Assembly: GCA_965243215.1 (NCBI GenBank)
Contig: CBDEUJ010000005.1
Location: 310,001-374,000 of the forward strand
Reading direction: 5' to 3'
From: JAJEFO01 sp009843725
GTDB lineage: Bacteria > Pseudomonadota > Alphaproteobacteria > Rhodobacterales > Rhodobacteraceae
Length of the DNA stretch: 64,000 nucleotides
This document shows positions 50,582 to 58,896 of the stretch, piece by piece; position 1 is the first letter of the stretch, and every line of letters begins with the position of its first letter. The position numbers and the translations under genes were made by a program. The notes beneath the pieces were generated by a model that ran no database searches, was not told the DNA's origin, and saw only the letters and a list, made by a program, of their open reading frames with translations.

Positions 50582-51959
50582 GCATTTGCGCTGGTGCCAA
50601 GAGTGCCGCCCACGCCGGGGAGCGCAACGCCTCGGTCGCGCTCCCCGTCAGGCTTGGCATTGGCCGTTGTCTACTGGTTGCCCCAAAGACCCGGGTTGTC
50701 GACGTTGTCCCTGGTGATCGAGGTCGTGCTCAAGTACAGCAGCATGCCGACATCGGTCATCTCAAGTCGGCCCGGCGACCAAAGCGCACCGTCCTGATGC
50801 ACCAAGCCGGGCTCGATTGCTTCGCCGGCGAACTGCTTCGCCATGAATTCTGCAACGAGCGTGCCAAAGTCCGGGATCGGCTGACCGGATGTCTGGTCGG
50901 TGGCGCCCTGACGGATCAGCTCCAGGTTGCCGCTGCAGCCATCAATCCCCGCGACGAATATGTGGCCATCTTCGCCAGCAGGCGCAAACTGATCGATCTC
51001 CTTCAACGTCTGCACCGTACCGGCGGCATAGACGCAGTCCGAATGCATGTAGATCCCGTCTATGGGTTGCGCCGAGGCGACGTCGCGAACGATCTCCACG
51101 CCCTTGGCGGCATCCCAGTCGCCCGGACGCGTGATCAGGGTGATGCCGTCATGTTGATTGAGCACGTCCTGAAAGCCGGCACCTCTAAGTTGTGCAACGT
51201 TTTGCGCAAGATTGCCCGTGATCTCCAGGACGGTGCCGCTCGGCGAGCCGTTCTTCGCGGTCAGGTGCGCGACCATGGCTTCACCCGCCTGCTGCCCGCC
51301 CAGGTAATTGTCCGAAAGAACGACCATGTCCACCACGCAACCCGAAGGCGCCCGGTCGATCGTGTAAAACGGAATGCCCGCCTCCTTCGCTGCCGCAACG
51401 CCGACGCAAATGCCTGCGCTGTCATCCGGCACGGCGACAATCGCCGACACGTTCTGGGTGATGAAGTCGTTGATGTCGTTGACCTGCTTCTGGGCGTCTC
51501 CGCCCGAGGTCACGGACAGGACCTTCCATCCGTGCTGCTCTGCACCCACAAGAAAGCCCCCTTGTATCTGCGACTGCGCGCCGTCGAGCGACGGTGCCGC
51601 GTATCCGACGATTATCTCATCGGCTGCCTGCGCCGCGCCGCTGAGCGCAAGACTGAGCGCACATGCAGCAACCAGCTGTTTCGAATGCATCCTGTTCCTC
51701 CCTCTGGGTTCCAGTCTGACGACTCCGTTTGACGTCAGTCCGAAGAGACAGCAGTTGTTTAGGTATGTCAATATGATACTATACGAATATATATTGTCAT
51801 ACCAATTTGGAGGGCAAGGTGCCGCAAAGGCAAAACGCAAGGGTCGCAGTGGTCGGGTGCGGCTTCTACGCGCAGAACCATCTTCACGCCTGGTCCGGTC
51901 TCCGCGACCACGGCGCCGAGCTTGCCGCGGTCTGCGACCTTGACAACGACAGGGCCAAG
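50582..51959. repeat. 1,378-bp perfect direct repeat, copy 2
   Basis: Same content as 45320-46697. The right end lies 65 bp before the end of quiC; the left end abuts an unrecognised stretch after the E1 pseudogene. No target-site duplication or terminal inverted repeat is evident at the edges. Confidence 0.92.
50671..51690 (-). CDS. Periplasmic sugar-binding protein, copy 2
   Basis: 339 aa, identical in every residue to the protein at 45409-46428. It keeps its own promoter, ribosome site and downstream hairpin (50616-50647), so it should be expressed, but no permease or ATPase gene follows: the next sequence is unrecognised debris. It would supply extra receptor to the importer encoded at 43403-45254. 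Confidence 0.88.
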   Translation of the reverse strand: MHSKQLVAACALSLALSGAAQAADEIIVGYAAPSLDGAQSQIQGGFLVGAEQHGWKVLSVTSGGDAQKQVNDINDFITQNVSAIVAVPDDSAGICVGVAAAKEAGIPFYTIDRAPSGCVVDMVVLSDNYLGGQQAGEAMVAHLTAKNGSPSGTVLEITGNLAQNVAQLRGAGFQDVLNQHDGITLITRPGDWDAAKGVEIVRDVASAQPIDGIYMHSDCVYAAGTVQTLKEIDQFAPAGEDGHIFVAGIDGCSGNLELIRQGATDQTSGQPIPDFGTLVAEFMAKQFAGEAIEPGLVHQDGALWSPGRLEMTDVGMLLYLSTTSITRDNVDNPGLWGNQ

Positions 51960-52055
51960 ACGGCAGGCGTCGAGTGCGACGAGCTGTACAAAGACGGCCG
52001 CGACTTCAGCATGCCTGCGGCCACTCAACCAAGCTCCGACTGCGGCAATCTGTGA
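51819..52055 (+). pseudogene. 5' fragment of apsD (repeat copy 2)
   Basis: Same GTG start and first residues as the gene at 46557, diverging after DNDRAK. From about 51970 the frame reads unrelated residues (ECDELYKDGRDFSMPAATQP) and stops at 52055, inside the 3' end of quiC on the other strand. No catalytic part remains. Confidence 0.85.
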
Positions 52056-53944
52056 AAGAGCGCACATGCCTTCGGTTCCCTTGACACCAAGCGCTTCATC
52101 GCGGCAGCCCTGTAAGGGGCATTGGCGGCACCGTATCCTCCATAGCCTTGTCGGCGCTCAACGATCTCAAAGAAGAAGCCATCGCCGTAGGGCCGGCTGT
52201 ACAACTGGAAGAACTGGCCGCCGTCATCTTCGTCATAGAGGATGCTACCCTCCCGAAGCTGCGCCATCATGCCTCTATCCAGTCCGAAACGTGCTTCAAG
52301 ATCGTCGTAGTAGTTGTCGGGGATCGGCAGCGCCTGGAACCCCAGCCCGCGCAGCCGCCTTGCGGTTTCGAACAGGTCGCTCGACTCGAATGCCACATGT
52401 TGCACGGCGGACCCCAATCGCCCTGCAACGAATTGGCCCGCTAGCGTGCGGTCCGAATCCGCACCGTTCAAGGTGATGCGCAAGCTGGCATCCGGGCTCT
52501 CGATGACCTGGCTTCGCACGACGCCCCCGGGGTCAACGACATCCACAACCGGCCTTTTCGACGCCTCGAACAGGGAGGTGTAGAAAAGGGACCACGTGAG
52601 CATCTCGTCGTGGCCCATGGTCTGCGCGACATGGTCCACCCGGGTCAGCCCGACCCCTTCAAGCGCATTTCCTGTTGCCTTGAACTCCACGTTCCACACA
52701 TCGGTCAGTCCGCTCGCCGCATCCAGAAAGTGCATGACGCCGCCGCCGACCGAATGAATGGCAGGAAGGTGCAGTTCTCCCTGGTCGATGCGCTGATGGA
52801 ACAGCTTCACCTTCAGCGCCTTGGCCCTGCGAACGGTTCCAGCCGCATCTTTCACGCGCAGTCCGATGTCGCAAATGCTGGTTCCGCGTGACAGGTACGT
52901 AGTGTGCGCGAATCCTTCGCGCTCGGTGTTGATGACGATGTTTATCGCGCCCTGTGTCCAGAGCGAGACATCCTTGTTGACGTGATCCGCAGCATGGGAA
53001 AACCCCATTGTCGTTAAGAGCGCGCCGAGCCGGTTCGCTTCGACTTCGTCGGCAGCAAACTCGATGAACTCGACTCCCTCGATCTCCGCGCGGGGCGGCA
53101 TGGACGGGACGTCGAGATGGGGGGCCGGCTCGATCCGGTCTACGTCATCCATGAGCGCCAGGAGAGATCTCATGCCGTCTTCGGCAATGGCCCGAGGGCT
53201 CGCGCCCCGAAACTGGTCGTTGAAGATCTCAAGCGAGATCGGACCATCGTACCCGGTCGCGGCAACCGCTTGCATGAACGCCCGCACGTCCAGATCGCCT
53301 TCGCCGGGCATGTTTCGGAAATGCCGCGACCAATAGAGCAGGTCCATCTCGATCTGGGGCGCATCCGCAAGCTGCACGAAAAAGATCTTGTCGCCGGGAA
53401 TGCGGCGGACGCTTTCCGGGCTCAGCTTCCGTCCGAGCGTGTGAAAGCTGTCGACGATCAGCCCGATGCCTGGATGGTCCGCGCGCCGCACGATTTCCCA
53501 TGCATCCCGATGGTCGTTGACATGCGTGCCCCAGGCCAGCGCCTCGTAGCCCACGCGCAATCCGCGTTCGATGGCCACATCGCCCAAGGCATTCAGGTCA
53601 TCGGCAGCGCGGTCAATCCCGCCCAAGGCCTTGGGATGCACCGAAGAACAGATCAGCATGAGATCGGTGCCAAGTTCCTGCATCACGTCGAACTTTCGCT
53701 TGGCCCGCTCGAACGCCCGGGTCCTGTCCGGCTCCGGCAAGCCCTCGAAATCACGAAACGGCTGGAAGAGCATGATCTCCAGCCCATGGTCGCGCACCAT
53801 CCGTCCCACATCGCGCGGACCGCTGTCGTGGGCGATGAAGTCCTGTTCGAAAATTTCGACTCCGTCGAAACCCGCCGCCGCAATCGCCGCGAGTTTCTCG
53901 GGCAGTTCGCCGGCAATCGAGACAGTTGCGATCCCGGTCTTCAT
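52025..53944 (-). CDS. quiC: QuiC-type 3-dehydroshikimate dehydratase fused to an HPPD-like domain
   Basis: 639 aa. N-terminal TIM barrel of the sugar isomerase/epimerase type (residues 1-275): MKTGIATVSIAGELPEKLAA, FDGVEIFEQDF, FQPFRDFEGLPEP, RVGYEALAWGTHVN, DSFHTLGRKL, FFVQLADAPQIEMDLL and SLEIFNDQFRGA, the QuiC pattern with Glu/Asp/His/Glu metal ligands. C-terminal vicinal-oxygen-chelate part (about 290-630) resembles 4-hydroxyphenylpyruvate dioxygenase, with VDHVAQTM, VQHVAFESSD and GFFFEIVERR as metal triad. QuiC converts 3-dehydroshikimate to protocatechuate. Start ATG 53944, right after the isomerase stop. Last gene of the TRAP operon. Confidence 0.87.
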   Translation of the reverse strand: MKTGIATVSIAGELPEKLAAIAAAGFDGVEIFEQDFIAHDSGPRDVGRMVRDHGLEIMLFQPFRDFEGLPEPDRTRAFERAKRKFDVMQELGTDLMLICSSVHPKALGGIDRAADDLNALGDVAIERGLRVGYEALAWGTHVNDHRDAWEIVRRADHPGIGLIVDSFHTLGRKLSPESVRRIPGDKIFFVQLADAPQIEMDLLYWSRHFRNMPGEGDLDVRAFMQAVAATGYDGPISLEIFNDQFRGASPRAIAEDGMRSLLALMDDVDRIEPAPHLDVPSMPPRAEIEGVEFIEFAADEVEANRLGALLTTMGFSHAADHVNKDVSLWTQGAINIVINTEREGFAHTTYLSRGTSICDIGLRVKDAAGTVRRAKALKVKLFHQRIDQGELHLPAIHSVGGGVMHFLDAASGLTDVWNVEFKATGNALEGVGLTRVDHVAQTMGHDEMLTWSLFYTSLFEASKRPVVDVVDPGGVVRSQVIESPDASLRITLNGADSDRTLAGQFVAGRLGSAVQHVAFESSDLFETARRLRGLGFQALPIPDNYYDDLEARFGLDRGMMAQLREGSILYDEDDGGQFFQLYSRPYGDGFFFEIVERRQGYGGYGAANAPYRAAAMKRLVSREPKACALFHRLPQSELG

Positions 53945-53948
53945 GGCG

Positions 53949-54812
53949 CTACGCAAAGATCTCCTTGAAGCGGTCTATGCAAAGGCGAAACCCGGCCTCG
54001 TAGTCGCCGTCGCCGGGATGATACACGCTCTCGAGGCTGATCACGCCGTCATAGCCGTCGGTGCGCAAGGCATCGGCGATCGGCTGGAACTGATTGGCCA
54101 ACTGGCCCTCGCCGATGCGGCGCACTTCCAGCGTGGCAGACGGCGTGTCGACCTGAACGTCCTTGATATGGATATGGCCCAGGTATCCATCCTTCGTCGT
54201 CTCATACCCGCGCGGAAAGGCCTCTTCATGGCACCAGCAGCTGTTGGCCGGATCCCAAAGGATCTTGAGAACGTCCTTGGCATCCAGATCGTCGATCAGC
54301 TTTCGCGCCGTCCAGGTGGAGTTGACCATGGTGCCGTTGCCGGTCTCGACCGCCAGCGTTATCCCGGCGCTGCGCGCCAGGTCGCAAGCCGGCGCAATGA
54401 GAGGAAGGGTCCTGTCCCATGCGCCCTGGGCGACATTCCATTTCTCGGCGCCGTTCGTCCCCCACAGGATCTGCTCTTTCTTGTTGGTCATGATCCTGAC
54501 AAGCGGGCTGCCCACCGCATGCGCCATGTCGATCACGCGCTTGAGAGCATCCATGTGCCTGGTGTGCAGGTCGTCTCCAGGCGCATTGGCCGTGGTCATG
54601 CCTGCAAACACGTGACGCGAGAGGCAGGACACAAGCTTGCCACGGTCGCGCAGCTGCGCGTCGATCTCGCGAATCTCTTGTGCGCTGTGATCGCCGACCT
54701 CGGTGGCGCCCACGAATTGCAGTTCGGCATATTCGAGCCCGAACTCATCCATGACATCGACGGCATGCGCCAATTCCCGGCTGATGCCGTCGCAGATCAA
54801 GCCCAGTTTCAT
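53949..54812 (-). CDS. Sugar phosphate isomerase/epimerase-like TIM-barrel protein
   Basis: 287 aa, xylose-isomerase-like TIM barrel (AP endonuclease 2 fold). Metal-ligand regions: LAVETGNGTMVN (Glu), LWDPANSCW (Asp), YLGHIHIKDV (His) and VISLESVYHPG (Glu). GGGAAGG precedes ATG 54812, which overlaps the end of the truncated dehydrogenase (ATGA). Members include isomerases, epimerases, dehydratases and decarboxylases, so the reaction is open. Given QuiC next door, a cyclitol or shikimate-type substrate is plausible (inference). Confidence 0.78.
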   Translation of the reverse strand: MKLGLICDGISRELAHAVDVMDEFGLEYAELQFVGATEVGDHSAQEIREIDAQLRDRGKLVSCLSRHVFAGMTTANAPGDDLHTRHMDALKRVIDMAHAVGSPLVRIMTNKKEQILWGTNGAEKWNVAQGAWDRTLPLIAPACDLARSAGITLAVETGNGTMVNSTWTARKLIDDLDAKDVLKILWDPANSCWCHEEAFPRGYETTKDGYLGHIHIKDVQVDTPSATLEVRRIGEGQLANQFQPIADALRTDGYDGVISLESVYHPGDGDYEAGFRLCIDRFKEIFA

Positions 54813-55249
54813 CGCGCGCCTTCCCGATGCAATTCCGCGCACACGACCTCTTCAGTCACGCGTGTGCAAGCCAAAATGTCTTCCTGCCAGCATCTCGAAT
54901 GGCGCGCATGAGAGATCTGCATCTCTGACGATGCCATCTGCATCGGCACCTCAAGCTCTTCGGCGAGGCCCAAGGAGATCATCCTGCTCCTGTGCCTGGT
55001 TCCGATGCCAGGACCGGCAACGCCGGGAATCGCGGACTTCGCCAGATCGCCATTCGTCACCATTGCGGGGACCGCGTCGCCACGGGCCGCGACTTCGGCC
55101 ACGCTTCCCGCATCCGCGCCGCCACATTCTCGAAATGCGACAATGCGCGCCTCGCATAGATCAATGCCAGTCACCTGGAACCCTTTGGCGATCAGGTCCG
55201 TCGCGCGCCCGGATCCCATGTCCCCCAAGCCATCAACGCCTGTGCGCAT
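54809..55249 (-). pseudogene. Beta-hydroxyacid dehydrogenase with internal deletion
   Basis: 146 codons instead of about 295. The N-terminal Rossmann part is good (VDGLGDMGSGRATDLIAKGF, VTGIDLCEARIVAF, PAMVTNGDLAKSAI) and the last 50 residues match the family C-terminus (GLAEELEVPMQMASSEMQIS, then QEDILACTRVTEE). The middle, with the catalytic lysine, is missing, while the frame stays open. Almost certainly inactive, although translation may still couple to the isomerase gene. Confidence 0.75.
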
Positions 55250-55344
55250 TTCATTTCACCTTTTCGATTCTCAATTGGCGGGGTTTCAAGCGCGCATCAC
55301 GCGGGACCGGTCCGGAAGACAGCTCCGGTCCCAGCTCCAGCTCG

Positions 55345-56916
55345 TCATCGCACGAGGAAAAGCGAAATTTGCGGGAATGCCACGAGGATCGCGAGGATCG
55401 CTGCCTGCAGCAGGATGAACGGCCCGAACGAGCGATAGATCGTCACCAGGTCAATCTCGGGTGGCGCCACGCTCTTCAGGTAGAAGGCGGCTGACCCGAA
55501 GGGCGGCGTCAGGAACGCGATCTGCATGTTCACGCTGAACAGGATCCCGAACCAGATCGGATCGTAGCCCAGCTGCTTCACGATCGGCATGAAGACAGGC
55601 ATGGTCAGCAGCACGATGCCGATCCAGTCCATGAACATGCCCAGTATGAAGAAGATGCACATCATCACGAGGATGATGACGATTGGCGCGACATCCAGGC
55701 CTATGATGGCATTTGCAACGAAGCGGTTTCCGCCCGACAGGCTGAAAGCCCCGGCAAGAACGGTCGCGCCAAACGTGACCCAAAGGATCGTGCCAACCGA
55801 GCGGAAGGTCTGCTCCAGACCTTCCAGCACCATGACCGTGCTCAGTTCGCTCCGCACCCAGATCAGCAGCAGGGAAGCCACGACGCCCATTGCGGCCGCT
55901 TCTGCATAGCCGGTCACGCCGCCATAGATCGAGCCAAGGACGAGGTCGACCACGATCAGCGGCGGCAACAGGCCCTTGGCGATGGGATAGTCGTCCGTCC
56001 TCTGGAGCCATGCGACCAGAAGCAACGCCGTCGTCGCGCTTGAGAATATGAGGGTCGCTATCTGCTCGGTCCGTCCAAATCCAAGGAAGCTGACAACAAC
56101 AGCGCAGGCAAACCCGATCACGAAGGGCGTCAGGTTGAGGACCAGCTCCATCCGGGAATTGACGTCCAGCTGCTCGACTTCCGCGCCGGACTCTTCGGGC
56201 AAGGGCGCAAGCGACGGGTTCATCCGTGTGCGAATGACGATGTAAAGAATGTATGTTCCCGCCAGCATCAGCCCCGGGATGAAGGACGCGGTAAAGAGCT
56301 TTGTGATCGATGTCTCGGTGACCAGGCCGTAGATGATCAACACGACCGAAGGCGGGATCATCGTGCCTAGCGATCCGCCTGCGCAGATTGTCCCGATGGC
56401 GAGGTGCTTGTCATATCCCAGCCGCAGCATTTGCGGCAGCGCGACAAGGCCCAGAAGCACGATCTCGCCGCCGATGATCCCCGACATTGCCGCCATGATC
56501 ACTGCCATCACCGTGGTCACGATGGCGACGCCGCCTCGGGTCTTTCCCATCGCGACGTTCAGCGCATCGTACATGTCCTTGGCAATGCCGGAGCGTTCCA
56601 GCAGCGATGCCATGACAATGAAGAACGGCACCGCGATGATGGCATGCGTCACGACGAGGTCGTAGACGCGCTGCATGACAAGCCCGAGACCCGGTTCGCC
56701 GAAATTCAGCCAAATGATGATCGCGCCCAGAAAACCCGTGGCAAAGCCCAGCGGCACGCCGGCGACAAGCAGGATGAATATGCCAACCAGCAGCAACAGG
56801 GACAGGGTTCCGACGCCAAGGTCCGCGCGGAAATCGCCCAAAAGGACGAGAGGAACGACCAAGGCAAGCGCCACGGTGAACGCGAGGAACGCGATCGGCA
56901 GATGGATGGACTTCAT
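55345..56916 (-). CDS. dctM: TRAP transporter large permease DctM
   Basis: 523 aa, around 12-14 hydrophobic segments; longer than the usual 425 because of an extra cytoplasmic/hydrophobic stretch near residues 235-330. Family motifs: VPFFIVMASLLERSGIAKDM, GGEIVLLGLVALPQMLRLGY, CAGGSLGTMIPPSVVLIIYG, WIGIVLLTMPVFMPIVKQLG and PPFGSAAFYLK. Overlaps dctQ by 4 bp. Uses the sodium or proton gradient to import the DctP ligand. Confidence 0.9.
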   Translation of the reverse strand: MKSIHLPIAFLAFTVALALVVPLVLLGDFRADLGVGTLSLLLLVGIFILLVAGVPLGFATGFLGAIIIWLNFGEPGLGLVMQRVYDLVVTHAIIAVPFFIVMASLLERSGIAKDMYDALNVAMGKTRGGVAIVTTVMAVIMAAMSGIIGGEIVLLGLVALPQMLRLGYDKHLAIGTICAGGSLGTMIPPSVVLIIYGLVTETSITKLFTASFIPGLMLAGTYILYIVIRTRMNPSLAPLPEESGAEVEQLDVNSRMELVLNLTPFVIGFACAVVVSFLGFGRTEQIATLIFSSATTALLLVAWLQRTDDYPIAKGLLPPLIVVDLVLGSIYGGVTGYAEAAAMGVVASLLLIWVRSELSTVMVLEGLEQTFRSVGTILWVTFGATVLAGAFSLSGGNRFVANAIIGLDVAPIVIILVMMCIFFILGMFMDWIGIVLLTMPVFMPIVKQLGYDPIWFGILFSVNMQIAFLTPPFGSAAFYLKSVAPPEIDLVTIYRSFGPFILLQAAILAILVAFPQISLFLVR

Positions 56917-57581
56917 CGATGCGTCTGCCCTGGCTTGCTTTCCTCGGCGGTCTTCGAATCGACCAGCCCGGCAACGCCTTCGTTGTGATCGGCGTCAACC
57001 CAGTCCGGGTTCCTTGCGCCGCGACCGTACCAGTCGACCAGCATATTGTTCACTGCGCCCAATGCCACCAGGCAGGTGATGATCAGAACCAGGGGCTTCA
57101 TGGTCGCGGGAACAGGCGGATCGAAAATCGTGCCCAGACGTTCCCACGAAATGAAGGCTTCCCATGCCACGTCGTAGCCGCCAATCACCATGAGAACGGC
57201 GTAGACGACAAGAACGAAGATCGCGAGATAGTCGAAGAACAGGCGAACCTTGGGCGAGACAATGTCGTAGACCGCCGTGATCCGGATGTGGGCACGCCGC
57301 TGCATCGTGTAGAGCCCAGCGGCGAGGTACACGATGCTCCCCAGCCAAAGCGTCAGTTCGTTGACCCATAGCGTCGGACTGGCGAACAGGTAGCGCATGA
57401 CCACTTCGAAGAACGTCACGAAGACACCGGCGAGGATCAGGAACATCATCACCCGCGAAATCGTCGTGACAACGCGGTCAAAGGCGGTCACGCGCGGGCT
57501 GTCCGGGCCGGCCAGCACATATGCCCAGATGCCCCTGACCGGACCCCTCGATTCAACGAGCGCCTTTGCTCGATCGTCCAT
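56913..57581 (-). CDS. dctQ: TRAP transporter small permease DctQ
   Basis: 222 aa, four transmembrane helices in the middle (VVTTISRVMMFLILAGVFVT, LWVNELTLWLGSIVYL, RLFFDYLAIFVLVVYAVLMV, MKPLVLIITCLVALGAV), with the typical VMRYLFASPTLWVNEL element and AHIRITAVYD. The extra N- and C-terminal tails make it longer than the usual 165-180 aa. Partner of DctM, 79 bp after dctP. Confidence 0.88.
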   Translation of the reverse strand: MDDRAKALVESRGPVRGIWAYVLAGPDSPRVTAFDRVVTTISRVMMFLILAGVFVTFFEVVMRYLFASPTLWVNELTLWLGSIVYLAAGLYTMQRRAHIRITAVYDIVSPKVRLFFDYLAIFVLVVYAVLMVIGGYDVAWEAFISWERLGTIFDPPVPATMKPLVLIITCLVALGAVNNMLVDWYGRGARNPDWVDADHNEGVAGLVDSKTAEESKPGQTHR

Positions 57582-57620
57582 GCGGCGCCTCCCACGAAGC
57601 GCAGGTCACCTGTTGGCGAT

Positions 57621-57642
57621 GGGCAGGAACGCGGTCCTGCCC
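57621..57642 (-). terminator. Intercistronic hairpin between dctP and dctQ
   Basis: Perfect 8-bp stem GGGCAGGA/TCCTGCCC with a 6-nt loop (57621-57628 with 57635-57642), 18 bp after the dctP stop. No T tract. Fits the pattern seen after the other binding-protein genes. Confidence 0.55.
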
Positions 57643-57660
57643 ACCTCCAGAGCGACAAGG

Positions 57661-58680
57661 TCAGTTGACGAGCCCGACCGAACTCATGAAGGACAGATGG
57701 CTGTCCAGCACGGCCTGGGCGGCAGGTGTCTTTGCGCCCCAGTCCGCCCAGCGGCCCTGCGCGAATTCGCGGAACGCCTTGCGGTCCTCGGTCGACCAGT
57801 CGTAGAGCGTGACGCCTTCGGCCTGGATGCGCGTGGCGGTCTCGTTGTCCCGAATTTCGGTCAACAGGGCGAGATCGAGCGCGATGCCTTTCAGCGACAC
57901 CTCGATGGCCTTTTGCACCGACGCCGGAAGCTTGGCCCATGCACCCTTGTTGCACGACAACTGTTCGGCGGGCATCGAATGGAAGCCCGGGTAGGTCGCA
58001 TGCTTTGCGACGTCAAAGAGACCGAGGTTCGCGTTCGTGTTCAGAGTTGACGCATCGGCCCCGTCCACGATGCCCGTGCGCAATGCGTTCGGCACCTCAC
58101 CGAAATCCATCACGACGGGCTTTGCGCCGAAGGACGCAAAGATCTCTGTTTCCAGTCCCGGAGGAGAGCGGAATTTCCAGTCCTTCAGGTCTGCGAAGCC
58201 TGCCAATGGCGCGGTGGAACTAAGCGATTCGTGGCCCTGGAGCCAGAACCCGACGACATGCATGTCCTGCGCGTCGTAGAGATGTTCCTGCACCACTTCC
58301 CTGCCGCCGGCATGGTAGAACCAGGACAGGAACTGGTAAGGCGTGTCATAGCCTCCCATGATGTCGCCAGCGAGCATCCAGCCCGCGTCCTTGCCGACGT
58401 TTCCGGTGATCCCGCCCATGTCGCAGTCGAGGATTCCCTGGCTTGCCGCGCTCATGACCTCGTTCTGGGCGACGACTTCGGACGAGTAGTGCATCTGGAT
58501 TGCGACCGCGCCGCCGGTCATGGTCTGCACTTCGTCTATGAAACGCTGGATCAATTGCCCGGGCGTGGATTCCGCGTTGAAGTGGGTCTGGATGCGCAAC
58601 TTGTGCTCCTGCGCCGTTGCCGGAATTGCAGTCAGCGCGAGAGCGGCTGCGCCAACCAGACATTTTTTCACTGTCGTCAT
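57661..58680 (-). CDS. dctP: TRAP transporter solute-binding protein DctP
   Basis: 339 aa. Signal peptide MTTVKKCLVGAAALALTAIP, cut at ATA-QE. TRAP-DctP features: KLRIQTHFNAESTPGQLIQR, FWLQGHESLSS, LKDWKFRSPPGLETEIFASF with the ligand-binding arginine, and VVMDFGEVPNALRTGIVDGA. GGAGGAACAT precedes ATG 58680; the frame is open for another 270 codons upstream but that is promoter and antisense to the regulator. Ligand unknown; the operon's QuiC suggests quinate, shikimate or 3-dehydroshikimate (inference). Confidence 0.9.
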   Translation of the reverse strand: MTTVKKCLVGAAALALTAIPATAQEHKLRIQTHFNAESTPGQLIQRFIDEVQTMTGGAVAIQMHYSSEVVAQNEVMSAASQGILDCDMGGITGNVGKDAGWMLAGDIMGGYDTPYQFLSWFYHAGGREVVQEHLYDAQDMHVVGFWLQGHESLSSTAPLAGFADLKDWKFRSPPGLETEIFASFGAKPVVMDFGEVPNALRTGIVDGADASTLNTNANLGLFDVAKHATYPGFHSMPAEQLSCNKGAWAKLPASVQKAIEVSLKGIALDLALLTEIRDNETATRIQAEGVTLYDWSTEDRKAFREFAQGRWADWGAKTPAAQAVLDSHLSFMSSVGLVN

Positions 58681-58807
58681 ATGTTCCTCCATGTCTCGAC
58701 GAAAGCATCGGCCCGATGGCCAGGTTGCACCCTGTTTCTTCCGGCCAAAGCGTCGTCTTAAGTGGCAATACGAATTCACAAGGACGTATTTCAGAGCAAG
58801 AAGAAAC

Positions 58808-58831
58808 ACATCAACTGATGCATATTGATGT
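58808..58831. promoter_or_regulatory. Operator candidate in the dctP/LacI divergent promoter
   Basis: Perfect inverted repeat ACATCAA-N10-TTGATGT (58808-58814 with 58825-58831). More CATCAA/TTGATG copies follow (58840-58845, 58868-58873), so several sites for one repressor are likely. The adjacent LacI-family gene starts at 58897. Confidence 0.5.
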
Positions 58832-58896
58832 TTAGATTGCATCAAATTGGCGGATCGCGCATTGACTTTGATGTTCTCTGATGTGAACTTGAACTC

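Noticed and set aside
50582..51959. Direct repeat as an insertion sequence or transposon
   Set aside because: Its content is a binding-protein gene and promoter, with no transposase, terminal inverted repeats or evident target duplication.
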